The position numbers were made by a program, and so were the translations under genes. A DNA stretch of 64,000 nt from CAJQQY01 sp045104975 (GTDB lineage: Bacteria; Bacteroidota; Bacteroidia; Chitinophagales; Saprospiraceae): NCBI GenBank assembly GCA_045104975.1, contig JBGCCY010000024.1, positions 1 through 64,000 of the forward strand, in the 5' to 3' direction. Positions 33,755 to 42,319 of this stretch are shown here, one piece after another. The notes below the pieces were generated by a model. That model did no database searches, was not told the origin of the DNA, and was given only the letters and a program-made list of their open reading frames with translations. Positions within the stretch are counted from its first letter, which is position 1; every line of letters begins with the position of its first letter.

Positions 33755-33763
33755 TTTTAAAAT

Positions 33764-34294
33764 TTAAACATCCAAAATTCCCTCTGGAAGATTCATGTAA
33801 ATGTATTGTTTTTCTTCGTCGATTTTTTCAATCAAACTTTCATGAATCGGAATAAAAACTTCATTTTCATTATAAATAATGACTGCCATTTCTTGTTGTG
33901 GAAATTCAATCACATCTATAATTTTTCCAAGTTCACCAAGTTCTGAATCCACTAGAGTAAAATCAACTAAATACCCAAAAAGTAAATTTGATTGACTTTC
34001 AAATTCCAATTCTTTTTCCTCTTTTTTCAAAATATTGGCAGGTTGTAAAAATATTTCTTTGGAGCTTAAAAGGTGCGCCGCTTCTTTGGAATCGACATCT
34101 TCTAATTTTATAATGAATTCATTTTCGAGCCTAGTTTCTTCTACAAAATAGGGGAGGTGTCTTCCTTTGATAGAAAGAAAGATAACAGGTGCCTTTAATA
34201 GATCTTCCAAATATTCGTCTTCGACTAAGACTTTAAGTTCTCCTTTAAGTCTATGTTCTTTTTTTGTAAAACCAATACTAATATAATTTTCCAT
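33764..34294 (-). CDS. rimM: Ribosome maturation factor RimM
   Basis: Binds ribosomal protein S19 and helps assemble the 30S head. 176 residues: N-terminal RimM domain (ENYISIGFTKKEHRLKGELKV) and C-terminal PRC-barrel (LFGYLVDFTLVDSELGELGKIIDVIEFPQQEMAVI ... FIPIHESLI). The usual partners rpsP and trmD are not adjacent; cutA follows instead. A TAttTTTGC -7 element ends only 4 bases before the ATG, so the mRNA may be leaderless. Confidence 0.93.
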   Translation of the reverse strand: MENYISIGFTKKEHRLKGELKVLVEDEYLEDLLKAPVIFLSIKGRHLPYFVEETRLENEFIIKLEDVDSKEAAHLLSSKEIFLQPANILKKEEKELEFESQSNLLFGYLVDFTLVDSELGELGKIIDVIEFPQQEMAVIIYNENEVFIPIHESLIEKIDEEKQYIYMNLPEGILDV

Positions 34295-34298
34295 GGGG

Positions 34299-34306
34299 CA
34301 AAAATA
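34299..34306 (-). promoter_or_regulatory. -7 element of rimM, leaderless layout
   Basis: TAttTTTG on the minus strand at 34306-34299, with the ATG at 34294. If used, transcription would begin at or next to the start codon. No -33 element seen. Confidence 0.45.
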
Positions 34307-34415
34307 GGGATAGTATTTATATTTTGGAATATGAATTAGTAATAAAATAAAAGCAAATCTTGGTGATCTATTTTAAGGAAATAGGAGTTGTATAAAATGT
34401 ACACTTTTTCTTAAA

Positions 34416-34448
34416 AGTCCTTCCAGGTTTTTAAAACCTGGAAGGACT
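34416..34448. repeat. Perfect hairpin, CCTTCCAGG family
   Basis: AGTCCTTCCAGGTTTT, one base, and its exact complement (16-bp stem). It can fold on either strand; possible terminator of the esterase transcript. Confidence 0.8.
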
Positions 34449-34534
34449 GAGAGGAGAATCAATGCAACACTGCCGAAAAATGGAGGAATAAAATTTATTA
34501 AAAGAAGAGTAATTTTTTTATTTCAGTTAGTGTT

Positions 34535-34692
34535 TTCTCTATCGTACACTTTTATTTTTGCCACGAATTTTCACACATTTCACGAAAAAAAAATATGAAA
34601 GTTATTTTTCCAAAAGGATTTTGATTAATCAAAATCTAATCGTCAAAAACTCGTGCAAATTCGTAGCAACTTTCAAAAGTGTATGGTAGAGA
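34535..34692. repeat. Long imperfect inverted repeat with internal 20-bp palindrome
   Basis: 34535-34585 (TTCTCTATCGTACACTTTT... CCACGAATTTTCACAC) pairs imperfectly with 34652-34692. At its centre 34617-34636 (GATTTTGATTAATCAAAATC) is a perfect palindrome. Confidence 0.65.
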
Positions 34693-34720
34693 ATTATCAT
34701 TAAACAAGATGTAAATAAAA

Positions 34721-35719
34721 TTACTTTACTTGAAATTTCAAACTCACCTTTTCGCCTTTTTCATTTTTTACCAATAAAAAATAGCTACCCGCAGGGCATT
34801 TAGAAATTGGAAATGAGAAAGTACTAAAATCGTTTGATGATTTTGTGAAAGCTTCTTGTCGAATAATTTTCCCTTCAATACTTATCGCCTCCATTGTAAT
34901 TTTTCCAAACCAAGCCGCAGGAATTTTTACCTGTAAAATTTGATCGTGAGAAATTGGATTAGGAAAGAGGTGAAAATTTTCATTATTAAGAACAGTAGTC
35001 GTACTGGTCGTTTCAGCACAAGCCACACTATCAATCCATTGAAATGCATCTGTCAATATTTGATTCCGATTGGGGAAGTCAATCGTATGTCCAACGCCAC
35101 TCATTAAAATGGAATTGACACAAGCATCGTTGTTTTCCATCGCATTTTTTAAAGGAGTAAAACGAGTATTGGGCGAGTCATTTCCTCCATGCACCAAGTA
35201 GATCGGATGCCATGCTGCATTCGCCTCAAGTCCTGAAACTTCTCCAATATTCACCGCCGCTCCAATTGGCATAAATCCTCGAAATCGTTCATGATTGTTC
35301 AAACCATAAGTATATACGGTCTTACCGCCCCAGGAAAATCCCATTGCATAAACTTTCTCTAAATCTATATTATACCATACTTCCATTGAGTCTAAAAGTG
35401 CTGTCGTAAATGCCGTATCAATTGGATCGTTAATCGCTCCATCGATTCCACCGTCTGGACAAACCAGCAACAAATTATTCATTTCCGCAAAAGCAATTAA
35501 AGTGTCGCACCAAGATTCTCCATCCCATCGATTAGTATTCAAAGGGTGCAAACCAAGCATCAAAGTGTGGGGTGTAGATGCATCATAGTTTGAAGGAATG
35601 TAGATAGAATATTTTTTTGCAGGATCAGTTTGGAAGGCAAAATTACCATCGACTCGTTGCTGAGCGAAGATTTGAAAAGCAAAAAATAAAATAGAAAAAG
35701 AAAGTAAATATTTTTTCAT
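34721..35719 (-). CDS. Secreted alpha/beta-hydrolase (esterase/depolymerase-like) with T9SS sorting domain
   Basis: 332 residues from the ATG at 35719. Signal peptide MKKYLLSFSILFFAF (cleavage near FAQ). Residues 20-240 are an alpha/beta hydrolase related to the LpqC / PHB-depolymerase group: YSIYIPSNYDASTPHTLML, VCPDGG, nucleophile elbow MGFSWGG, HGGNDSP (Asp), SGVGHT (His). After a TTSTTT linker the last 85 residues (NENFHLFPNPISHDQILQ ... GKIIRQEAF ... CPAGSYFLLVKNEKGEKVS) form a type A T9SS C-terminal sorting domain. Probably exported to the cell surface or medium. A longer frame upstream is ignored because it precedes the signal peptide. Confidence 0.88.
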   Translation of the reverse strand: MKKYLLSFSILFFAFQIFAQQRVDGNFAFQTDPAKKYSIYIPSNYDASTPHTLMLGLHPLNTNRWDGESWCDTLIAFAEMNNLLLVCPDGGIDGAINDPIDTAFTTALLDSMEVWYNIDLEKVYAMGFSWGGKTVYTYGLNNHERFRGFMPIGAAVNIGEVSGLEANAAWHPIYLVHGGNDSPNTRFTPLKNAMENNDACVNSILMSGVGHTIDFPNRNQILTDAFQWIDSVACAETTSTTTVLNNENFHLFPNPISHDQILQVKIPAAWFGKITMEAISIEGKIIRQEAFTKSSNDFSTFSFPISKCPAGSYFLLVKNEKGEKVSLKFQVK

Positions 35720-35809
35720 AATAAATGATTTTGAGTTTTTCACAAATTAGATATTTATAAAGAACTCAAAATCAGAATGATTGGGAAATGTCTTTGGTTG
35801 GACAGGAGA

Positions 35810-37696
35810 TTATTCTTTTAGAATTTTGAAGGAATTGAGGAAGTTGCTCATTTCGTTTTCTAGGATGGCTTCTTTTTCTGAAATGAATTGAATATAATAA
35901 AACCTGTTTTTGTTTAGCAATCTAATCGCAACTAGATTCATATCTATTCCATCTTCACTAATGATCGCTACACTTTTTTGAGCAAGGTGTTTTTCAATCA
36001 TTAGTTCTTTTTTTGAAGTTACTTCTCCTTTTAAATTTTTTAGAGAGGAGGTTAAATTATCATTATAAAATTCCACTACTTCTTCCTTTGACATAGAGTC
36101 AGCATTAATCCCATTTTCAAAATCTATAAATATAATGTATTGAACAAATTCTTTTCCTTGACGATCGATATTTTCACTCACGTAATAAAGTGGATCAGAA
36201 TTTTTAGGAGCTTCCCCATTTGCTGTATGTCGCCTTCCAACAGTTTTTCCTAACATTGAAATAGAAAAATTTCCTTCTTCTGAAATTATAGTTTCCCATT
36301 CTTTAGAAGGAACATTATTAGAAGTTGATTCATTTAAATCATAATCTTCTAATTTAAATGAATTGAAAAATTTATCTAAATCTGTATTTTTTTCGGTGTT
36401 TCCCTTCGTCATTACTTGAAGTAAAAACAATCGATTATTACGAAGTAAAATAGCATACTTAATTATTGCTAATCCATCGTATGCGTTTATATCTACCGTT
36501 TTAGCAATAAAAGAATCAAGTTTAATTTCACCTCGTTTAATAATTTTACCTTTTACACCTTTGGCTGTGCCTTGTAATGATTTTTCATAATAATCATCTA
36601 ATTCAGATTTTGTCATTGTTTCTGAATTGATTTTTTCAAACGGATAATCAGTTATCGCAATTCCATAAGCTAGATTTTCGGCCTCGTTTGACATCTCAGC
36701 AATATAAAATTTTAATGAAAGATTCCCTACATCAGATGCTTTATCAAATTCTTGAAATTCAGGTTGCTTTGGCATTTCAACTGAAAATCCAGTTCCTTCT
36801 GGCGCTACTGTAATCCAATTCGTCTTGATCTCAGGAAGCGCTTTAGTTTTCGGAGCAATAATCGGTTTCACCTCGTATCCTTTTTTTCTCAACAAATCAA
36901 TCACACCTCCTTCAAGAGGCAAATGCGCCGTTCCAATGGCAATAAAAGTTGATTGGCGATTTACAAAAAGATCAATAGAGTCAGTCATCGTTTTATTTCG
37001 ATCCCAAATAAATTCATCTTCCATTTTTTTAAAACCACTATCGCTAAATATAGTTTCGATCAAATCTTCCAAATCTTCTTTAGCGTAAGCATTAACCAAT
37101 TTTTCTGAGATACCATTAAAGTTCTCCCATTCGTTAGCAACATCGAGGAGATATTCAGCAGGAACATTTTTCAATAAATCAATTTGTAATTGCAATGGCT
37201 CTACACTAAATGTTTTTTTGTTTTTGCTTTTTGCATATTTGTATAAATAATTATCTACAGAAGTTTCCATATCACTTTTAAAAAGTTTCATGGTTGCCAT
37301 AGAGATAATAGTCATAGGAGTAAGAAATTTTAATCCATCCAAGTTTAAATCAAATGTTTCTTTAAAGAATTTTGTCAAGTAAGCATAATCTTTTTCAGAA
37401 AGCATTTTATCTATAGTTTTGCCATCCTCTAAAAAGATACTATTACCTATTTCTTTTGTATTTTCAGGAGTGGACTCAATTTCCATTGCGAATGCGTCGC
37501 ACTCATCAATTTTCGCAAAAACAGAATCATTGAAATTAAATACTCGTTTGTCACTTATATGAATGGTCCCAAACAAATAGGATGACTCTTCCAACCCATT
37601 TCCAGAAATTTCCCAAAGCAACGATTGACTTTTGGCAGTTGGAGAAAAAAAGAGGATAGTAAAAATTAGAGTAAGAAGCGTTTGGTACTTATTCAT
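35810..37696 (-). CDS. Secreted TraB/GumN-family protein with duplicated C-terminal domain
   Basis: 628 residues with an N-terminal signal peptide (MNKYQTLLTLIFTILFF, cleavage near KSQ). Residues 25-280 are a TraB/GumN domain: LLWEISGNGLEESSYLFGTIHISDKRV, then TFAIEIE-like CDAFAMEIES and FIAIGTAHLPLEGGVIDLLRKKGYEV, with the conserved GTxH motifs. Residues 290-450 and 465-628 are two related domains (WITVAPEGTGFSVEMPKQ... and WETIISEEGNFSISMLGK...), each ending in FFNSFKL or FLNSFKI. The TraB part is metallo-protease-like in fold (Tiki related); activity here is unknown. Confidence 0.82.
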   Translation of the reverse strand: MNKYQTLLTLIFTILFFSPTAKSQSLLWEISGNGLEESSYLFGTIHISDKRVFNFNDSVFAKIDECDAFAMEIESTPENTKEIGNSIFLEDGKTIDKMLSEKDYAYLTKFFKETFDLNLDGLKFLTPMTIISMATMKLFKSDMETSVDNYLYKYAKSKNKKTFSVEPLQLQIDLLKNVPAEYLLDVANEWENFNGISEKLVNAYAKEDLEDLIETIFSDSGFKKMEDEFIWDRNKTMTDSIDLFVNRQSTFIAIGTAHLPLEGGVIDLLRKKGYEVKPIIAPKTKALPEIKTNWITVAPEGTGFSVEMPKQPEFQEFDKASDVGNLSLKFYIAEMSNEAENLAYGIAITDYPFEKINSETMTKSELDDYYEKSLQGTAKGVKGKIIKRGEIKLDSFIAKTVDINAYDGLAIIKYAILLRNNRLFLLQVMTKGNTEKNTDLDKFFNSFKLEDYDLNESTSNNVPSKEWETIISEEGNFSISMLGKTVGRRHTANGEAPKNSDPLYYVSENIDRQGKEFVQYIIFIDFENGINADSMSKEEVVEFYNDNLTSSLKNLKGEVTSKKELMIEKHLAQKSVAIISEDGIDMNLVAIRLLNKNRFYYIQFISEKEAILENEMSNFLNSFKILKE

Positions 37697-37736
37697 CGTG
37701 AATATTTTTTGTTGAAAAATTTCTTAAAATTAAGTT

Positions 37737-37744
37737 TAATTTTG
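37737..37744 (+). promoter_or_regulatory. -7 element of the gene at 37764
   Basis: TAatTTTG, with TTG 22 bases upstream (37712-37714), 19 bases before the ATG; short leader. Confidence 0.4.
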
Positions 37745-37763
37745 TTTTCAAAAAAATCTAAAA

Positions 37764-38840
37764 ATGAAAGGTAATAAACCTTCAAAAAAGAAAGTGACTT
37801 TTCAAGTTCAGAAGGAATTGAATGTTTACTTACAAGCCTATAATCGTAATATCGATTTGCCTTTGCAATATGAAGATTTGCTGCGATTTACGACTGCAGT
37901 TCCTTTGATGGATAATGATGATAACGATACGTTTTGGCAGACTGTTTACTATAGTGAATCTGATTCTAGAGAGTTACACAAAGCGATGCGTGAGATTTAT
38001 GCTTTGCTAAAAACGGATGGTGATATGAATGTGATGGAACACCTTTCCGTCGCCCGAATTGATTATTGTACTTTCGGAAATAGTAAACCATTTCGAGTCA
38101 GAATCATCAATCGGTTCAACGATAATTACGATCATTTTTATGTGAAAAGAGCAGATGCTTCTCGAATCTATGGGTTGGAATTGGAATATCTTTTGTCGCC
38201 TAATTCGATTCAATATTTTGTCGATGGGGAAACCTTGATCGAGGAACATGTGGCTGGAATTCCAGGAGATGATTTTATGAAAAACAATTTGGATGAGTCG
38301 CTTTTTAATAAAACTAGGATCGCCAAAGAGTTTATAAAATTTAATGAAAGATGTTTTGTGCGATTGTTGGGCGACATGCGATCTTATAATTTTGTAGTAG
38401 ATATTACGCCTGATATTGAAGGGTCACAATATCGAATTCGAGCGATAGATTTTGATCAACAAAGTTATGAAGGGCGAAAAAGTTTTTACATGCCACAATA
38501 TTTTAAGGAAAATAATCCGATTATTTTTCTTGGTATTCAGCACATGGGGCCTGAAGTTGTGGCGCAATATCAAATGGAGGAACGAAGCTTAATTGCTGTT
38601 CGAGCAAAGGCCGAGCGGACTAGATTAAATGATCTTTTTGAGGTGATGGTGGATGACAAAATTTCATTTCCAGAAAAAGTAGAGTTGTTGAAAAAAGATC
38701 TCTCGGCACATCACAAGAATGAGGTGTTTATGAAATGTCGAAATATGGGAGAGATTGTTTTGACGAATATTCAGTTGTTGTTGAAAAAAGAATTTAAGCA
38801 GAGTTTGATTTATTTTGATGAACTAGAAATAGAAGATTAA
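37764..38840 (+). CDS. Kinase-like-fold protein of unknown function
   Basis: 358 residues, soluble. A segment near residues 205-240 (ERCFVRLLGDMRSYNFVVDITPD, then YRIRAIDFDQQSYEG) looks like the catalytic loop GDxxxxN and the DFD/DFG metal motif of aminoglycoside-phosphotransferase and protein-kinase folds. IEEHVAGIPGDDFM just before could be the hinge. The usual glycine loop and Lys are not obvious, so it may be an atypical or inactive kinase. I do not recognise the family. The 3' end meets a nested inverted repeat; the neighbour is convergent. Confidence 0.55.
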   Translation: MKGNKPSKKKVTFQVQKELNVYLQAYNRNIDLPLQYEDLLRFTTAVPLMDNDDNDTFWQTVYYSESDSRELHKAMREIYALLKTDGDMNVMEHLSVARIDYCTFGNSKPFRVRIINRFNDNYDHFYVKRADASRIYGLELEYLLSPNSIQYFVDGETLIEEHVAGIPGDDFMKNNLDESLFNKTRIAKEFIKFNERCFVRLLGDMRSYNFVVDITPDIEGSQYRIRAIDFDQQSYEGRKSFYMPQYFKENNPIIFLGIQHMGPEVVAQYQMEERSLIAVRAKAERTRLNDLFEVMVDDKISFPEKVELLKKDLSAHHKNEVFMKCRNMGEIVLTNIQLLLKKEFKQSLIYFDELEIED

Positions 38841-38950
38841 AGTAAAACGACCCTCCGAGTCGTTCACCGTCTAACGATTCTCCGAATCGTTTTACAGTTT
38901 ACGACTCGGAGAGTCGTCAGACAGTGAACGACTTGGAAAGTCGTTTTACT
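38841..38950. repeat. Nested inverted repeat, CTCCGAnTCG family
   Basis: Outer arms 38841-38867 and 38924-38950 pair (AGTAAAACGACcctcc...). Inside are further copies of a small unit: CGATTCTCCGAATCG and CGACTCGGAGAGTCG. Four related 15-bp units are thus present. It lies between convergent genes and includes the TAA of the 38946 gene. Confidence 0.75.
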
Positions 38951-40370
38951 TCATCATTTTATCAAGAAAATCTTTTATCATATCATCCAAGTCCCCCTTG
39001 CCTTGCAACTCTCCAATCATTCCATACATCGCCGCCGAGCGTTTTCCTCCCACATCAGAATGCTTAGCTGCAAGTTGTTTTATTTTTTCAAAAAGAGGTT
39101 GAGGTAACATTCGTTGCATGGTTTTGATAGCTTGTAGTTGGACATTTTTTCCCACTTTATTGAGTGATAATTTCTTCGCTTTTTGCACCGCAATTTTTAA
39201 ATCTGCAATCGTTTGATCGATCACTTTTTCATGAGCAGGATTGATAGAAAAGTGCAAACTTGGTGGCATCTGCTGGCGATCGATTTGCCAACCTAAAATT
39301 CCCATTTCATCACCTACTTCATAAATGTCTAAATTATCAGAAGTGATCGCAAAAAGGGTAGAATCAGGCGTAGTCAAAATATCTAATTCTGGAATTTCTC
39401 GAATGGCATTTTGTAATTTTTCGGTAGTGTCCATGCAAGATTGGGCGAGTTTTAAATAGCCATCATTTCCCACAAATTTTAAAGCAGCATAGGCCGCAGC
39501 AATCGCTCCACCTGGGCGAGTTCCAGTCATCGTTGGTGAAGCATAAATTCCACCGGTCCATTTGGTGTAAGTATAAAATTGATGCTTCCGTAAATCTGAA
39601 TTTTTATGTAAAATAACGGACGCACCTTTGGCAGCATAACCATATTTATGAATGTCAGCAGAAATCGAAGTAACTCCTTCGACAGAAAAATCGAACGCAG
39701 GGATTTTATAATCTAACTGTTGTAAAAAAGGCAAAATGAAACCACCAATACAAGCGTCCACATGGAAAAGTAAGTTGCGTTTCCTGGCAATTTGACCAAG
39801 GGCTTCGATGGGGTCAACAACGCCTTGAGGATAAGAAGGAGCAGAGCCGACAAGCAGAACGGTATTTTTAGAAATCAATTTTTCCATTTTTTGTGCATCT
39901 ACTCGAAAGTCTTCTTCTATTGGACATAACAATATATTTACATTAAAATAATGAGCTGCTTTGAAGAAGGCTGGATGAGCAGTAGCTGGTAAAATAATTT
40001 CTGGAATGCCCGTTAGGTTTTTATTTTTTTTACCCCATTCTCTTGCTGTTTTTACTGCCATCAAAATACTTTCTGTTCCACCTGTGGTGAGGCTTCCGAC
40101 TACTTCTTCATCGCCATGAAATAAACCGGAACACATTGAAACGACATCATTTTCCATATTTCTCAAACTTGGAAATGCGGAAGGATTTAATGCATTTTCT
40201 GAAAAAAATAATTGATAAGCTTTTTTGACTACGCTTAGAATTTCTTCTCCAGGATAATAAACATAAGCGAAATTTCTACCATCTCTCCAGTTTAAATCGT
40301 CTTTTCGCAAGGCGGTCATTTCTTCGAATAACTCAGTTTCGGTTAGTCCTTTTGTTGGTATCTTTTTCAT
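38946..40370 (-). CDS. Sphingosine-1-phosphate-lyase-like PLP enzyme
   Basis: 474 residues of the group II PLP decarboxylase fold. The sequence LLFHVDACIGGFILPF followed by VEGVTSISADIHKYGYAAKG is very close to the eukaryotic sphingosine-1-phosphate lyase consensus; the Schiff-base Lys is residue 242 in HKYGY. GSLTTGGTESILMAVKTAR binds PLP phosphate. Known SPL enzymes cleave phosphorylated long-chain bases to an aldehyde and phosphoethanolamine. The lack of the SPL membrane anchor is normal for bacterial members. A related decarboxylase (glutamate or tyrosine type) is less likely. It is monocistronic. Confidence 0.82.
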   Translation of the reverse strand: MKKIPTKGLTETELFEEMTALRKDDLNWRDGRNFAYVYYPGEEILSVVKKAYQLFFSENALNPSAFPSLRNMENDVVSMCSGLFHGDEEVVGSLTTGGTESILMAVKTAREWGKKNKNLTGIPEIILPATAHPAFFKAAHYFNVNILLCPIEEDFRVDAQKMEKLISKNTVLLVGSAPSYPQGVVDPIEALGQIARKRNLLFHVDACIGGFILPFLQQLDYKIPAFDFSVEGVTSISADIHKYGYAAKGASVILHKNSDLRKHQFYTYTKWTGGIYASPTMTGTRPGGAIAAAYAALKFVGNDGYLKLAQSCMDTTEKLQNAIREIPELDILTTPDSTLFAITSDNLDIYEVGDEMGILGWQIDRQQMPPSLHFSINPAHEKVIDQTIADLKIAVQKAKKLSLNKVGKNVQLQAIKTMQRMLPQPLFEKIKQLAAKHSDVGGKRSAAMYGMIGELQGKGDLDDMIKDFLDKMMK

Positions 40371-40478
40371 GATTTTTTTATCGATTATAACATAGTTTTT
40401 TGCTTTAGTAGATTATTGTTTTAATGTCAGTTAAAGCAGACAACTACGTGTTAATTGTTAGTCAAGAGTTGTAATAAT

Positions 40479-41069
40479 TTAGGTGTTTAAAATATCGTGA
40501 ACCGTCTTTTGTAACACTCCAATTACATCTTTTTCAAACCAAGGATTATTTCTCTGCCATCGAAAATTAAGAGGAGAAGGATGGACGATTGGAAAATACT
40601 CAGGTAGGTATTCTTCGAAGTGCATGACGGTTTCTGTCAAATTCTTTTTTCCTTTTTTTCCTAAATAATACTTTTGTGCATACGCACCAATAAGCAAAGT
40701 TAATTTTACATTTTTCAATTGATCAAAAAGAGGTGGATGCCACTCTGGAGCGCATTCTTTTCTAGGAGGCAAATCACCTCCTTTTGGATTTTTTCCTGGA
40801 TAACAAAAACCCATAGGGATGATGGCAAATTTAGAAGTGTCGTAAAATGTTTCGCGATCAATGCCTAACCATTCGATGAGTCGTTCGCCACTTTTATCTG
40901 CCCAAGGTTGATTGCTTAAATGAACTCTCATGCCAGGTGCTTGACCGATGACTACGATTTTTGAATTTTGTGCTGCCGTCAAAACAGGGTTAGCACCATG
41001 CGATAAATTGGGTTCGCAGATTTTGCAAGCCTTTATTTTTTTTAACAAAACTGGAAGTTCGTGAGTCAT
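40479..41069 (-). CDS. Uracil-DNA glycosylase superfamily protein (iron-sulfur type)
   Basis: 196 residues. Motif A region VVIGQAPGMRVHLSNQPWADKSGERLIEWLG and the C-terminal VHPSPLNFRW are those of the UDG superfamily. CKIC near the N-terminus and FCYPG ... KEC (16 residues between) give the four cysteines of a 4Fe-4S cluster, as in families 4 and 5. The exact subfamily is unclear because motif A differs from the classical GEAPG. Probably removes uracil or similar damage from DNA. Confidence 0.82.
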   Translation of the reverse strand: MTHELPVLLKKIKACKICEPNLSHGANPVLTAAQNSKIVVIGQAPGMRVHLSNQPWADKSGERLIEWLGIDRETFYDTSKFAIIPMGFCYPGKNPKGGDLPPRKECAPEWHPPLFDQLKNVKLTLLIGAYAQKYYLGKKGKKNLTETVMHFEEYLPEYFPIVHPSPLNFRWQRNNPWFEKDVIGVLQKTVHDILNT

Positions 41070-41081
41070 ATTGTTTTTTTT

Positions 41082-41141
41082 AGACCGCTACGCTGACAGT
41101 AAGCATAGCGCATGATCTGTCTTCTGACAGCGGAGCGATCT
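41082..41141. repeat. Small inverted repeat
   Basis: AGACCGCTACGCTGACAG (from 41082) pairs imperfectly with CTGACAGCGGAGCGATCT (to 41141). Between the UDG-like gene and the M50-TPR gene, both minus strand. Confidence 0.55.
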
Positions 41142-41143
41142 TT

Positions 41144-42319
41144 CTAGAAGTTTTTTTCCCTCGTCGTTTCAATCAAATAATCAATTCCATGAAAATCAAT
41201 TTCCATGTCTTTTGCTTTTTGAAATTGCTCGTGTGCTTTTTTTGGTTGGTTTATTTTTTGAAAATAATATCCTAAGTGGAGGCAAACATAGGCGTTGGAA
41301 TCATCCAATGATTTCGATTTTTCGATGTCAGCAAGACCTTCCTCTGTTTGTCCCAAACGCACTTTTGCTAAACCTCGATTATTGTATGCATGAGCAAATT
41401 TTGGGTGATGAATGATAGCAGCATCTATATCCTGAATGGCTTTTTCATATTCTCCCATGCGCAAAAAACAATACCCTCGATTATTTAGAGCCATTGAATT
41501 ATTAAAGAATTTGTATAAAAATGGATTATAAAAATTAATTGCTTTTTCGTAATTATCTTTTTTCATAAAAAGATCAGCTATGATGGAATAATCAGAGATT
41601 TCTAATTGTTTTTTTTCAAAAAGATTCAGCATTATTTCCAATCCTTCAGAGTATTTTTTTTTTGCAGAAAAAGAAGAAACAAGTAATAGATGAATTTCTT
41701 TTTTATCATGTCCTTCCGCAATTAATTTTTGAAAGGAGTCAACTGCCAAATCATATTTTTTATCATTAAAAAATTTTATTCCATCAAAGTAAGTCGGTGG
41801 AAGTTTTGACTCTTTCATTAATTGAACTAATTGAAATCCATCATTGTGAATAACCGACCCATCATACATATTGATCGGAGTTTTGGTAGGAACTATATTG
41901 GTTAGAAAATCCCAAACTGAGGAGAAAATAAAAAAGGCAAAAACAAAAGTAATTTCATCGCTCCAAGTTTTTACCTCCAATAAATAAATTAAAATAATTC
42001 CGATCAACAAACTAAAAAATGGACCACCCAAAACGATCAAAATATTTTGTAAATAAGTTTTGGCAGGTTGATGTTGGCAAAGTCCAAGGTTCCATTTTAC
42101 AATGTCAATTTTAAAAAATGCTTTAAGTCGACCAAAGTTAATTGCAAAACTATTTTTATCATCACCATAAGACCCAACATGAATGGCGACTTCTCCATCC
42201 GTAAACATCAAGGAAGGAATAGCATGTCCAAGTTCATGAATTAAGGTGGTCAATATTCTAGCAAAGAATACTAAAAAAATAAAGCCAATAGCAATTAATA
42301 CTCCTGAAAGGATTTCCAT
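41144..42319 (-). CDS. Membrane M50-like zinc protease fused to TPR repeats
   Basis: 391 residues. The N-terminal half is membrane-embedded: a first helix, then the zinc motif HELGH (residues 28-32), hydrophobic segments (LIGIILIYLLEV, ITFVFAFFIFSSVWDFL) and a second-site candidate NMYDGSVIHNDG. This resembles site-2-protease (M50) architecture. From about residue 180 a cytosolic or periplasmic TPR tail follows (YFDGIKFFNDKKYDLAVDSFQKLI, MALNNRGYCFLRMGEYEKAIQDID, AHAYNNRGLAKVRLGQTEEGLADIEKS). The role is unknown; the TPR part may bring substrates. Confidence 0.8.
   Translation of the reverse strand: MEILSGVLIAIGFIFLVFFARILTTLIHELGHAIPSLMFTDGEVAIHVGSYGDDKNSFAINFGRLKAFFKIDIVKWNLGLCQHQPAKTYLQNILIVLGGPFFSLLIGIILIYLLEVKTWSDEITFVFAFFIFSSVWDFLTNIVPTKTPINMYDGSVIHNDGFQLVQLMKESKLPPTYFDGIKFFNDKKYDLAVDSFQKLIAEGHDKKEIHLLLVSSFSAKKKYSEGLEIMLNLFEKKQLEISDYSIIADLFMKKDNYEKAINFYNPFLYKFFNNSMALNNRGYCFLRMGEYEKAIQDIDAAIIHHPKFAHAYNNRGLAKVRLGQTEEGLADIEKSKSLDDSNAYVCLHLGYYFQKINQPKKAHEQFQKAKDMEIDFHGIDYLIETTREKNF

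Larger units (their letters stand above)
34295..34720. other. 426-base gap with two inverted repeats
   Basis: Between rimM and the T9SS esterase (both minus strand). It holds a perfect 16-bp-stem hairpin (34416-34448) and a large imperfect inverted repeat (34535-34692). No ORF of coding character seen. Confidence 0.6.
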
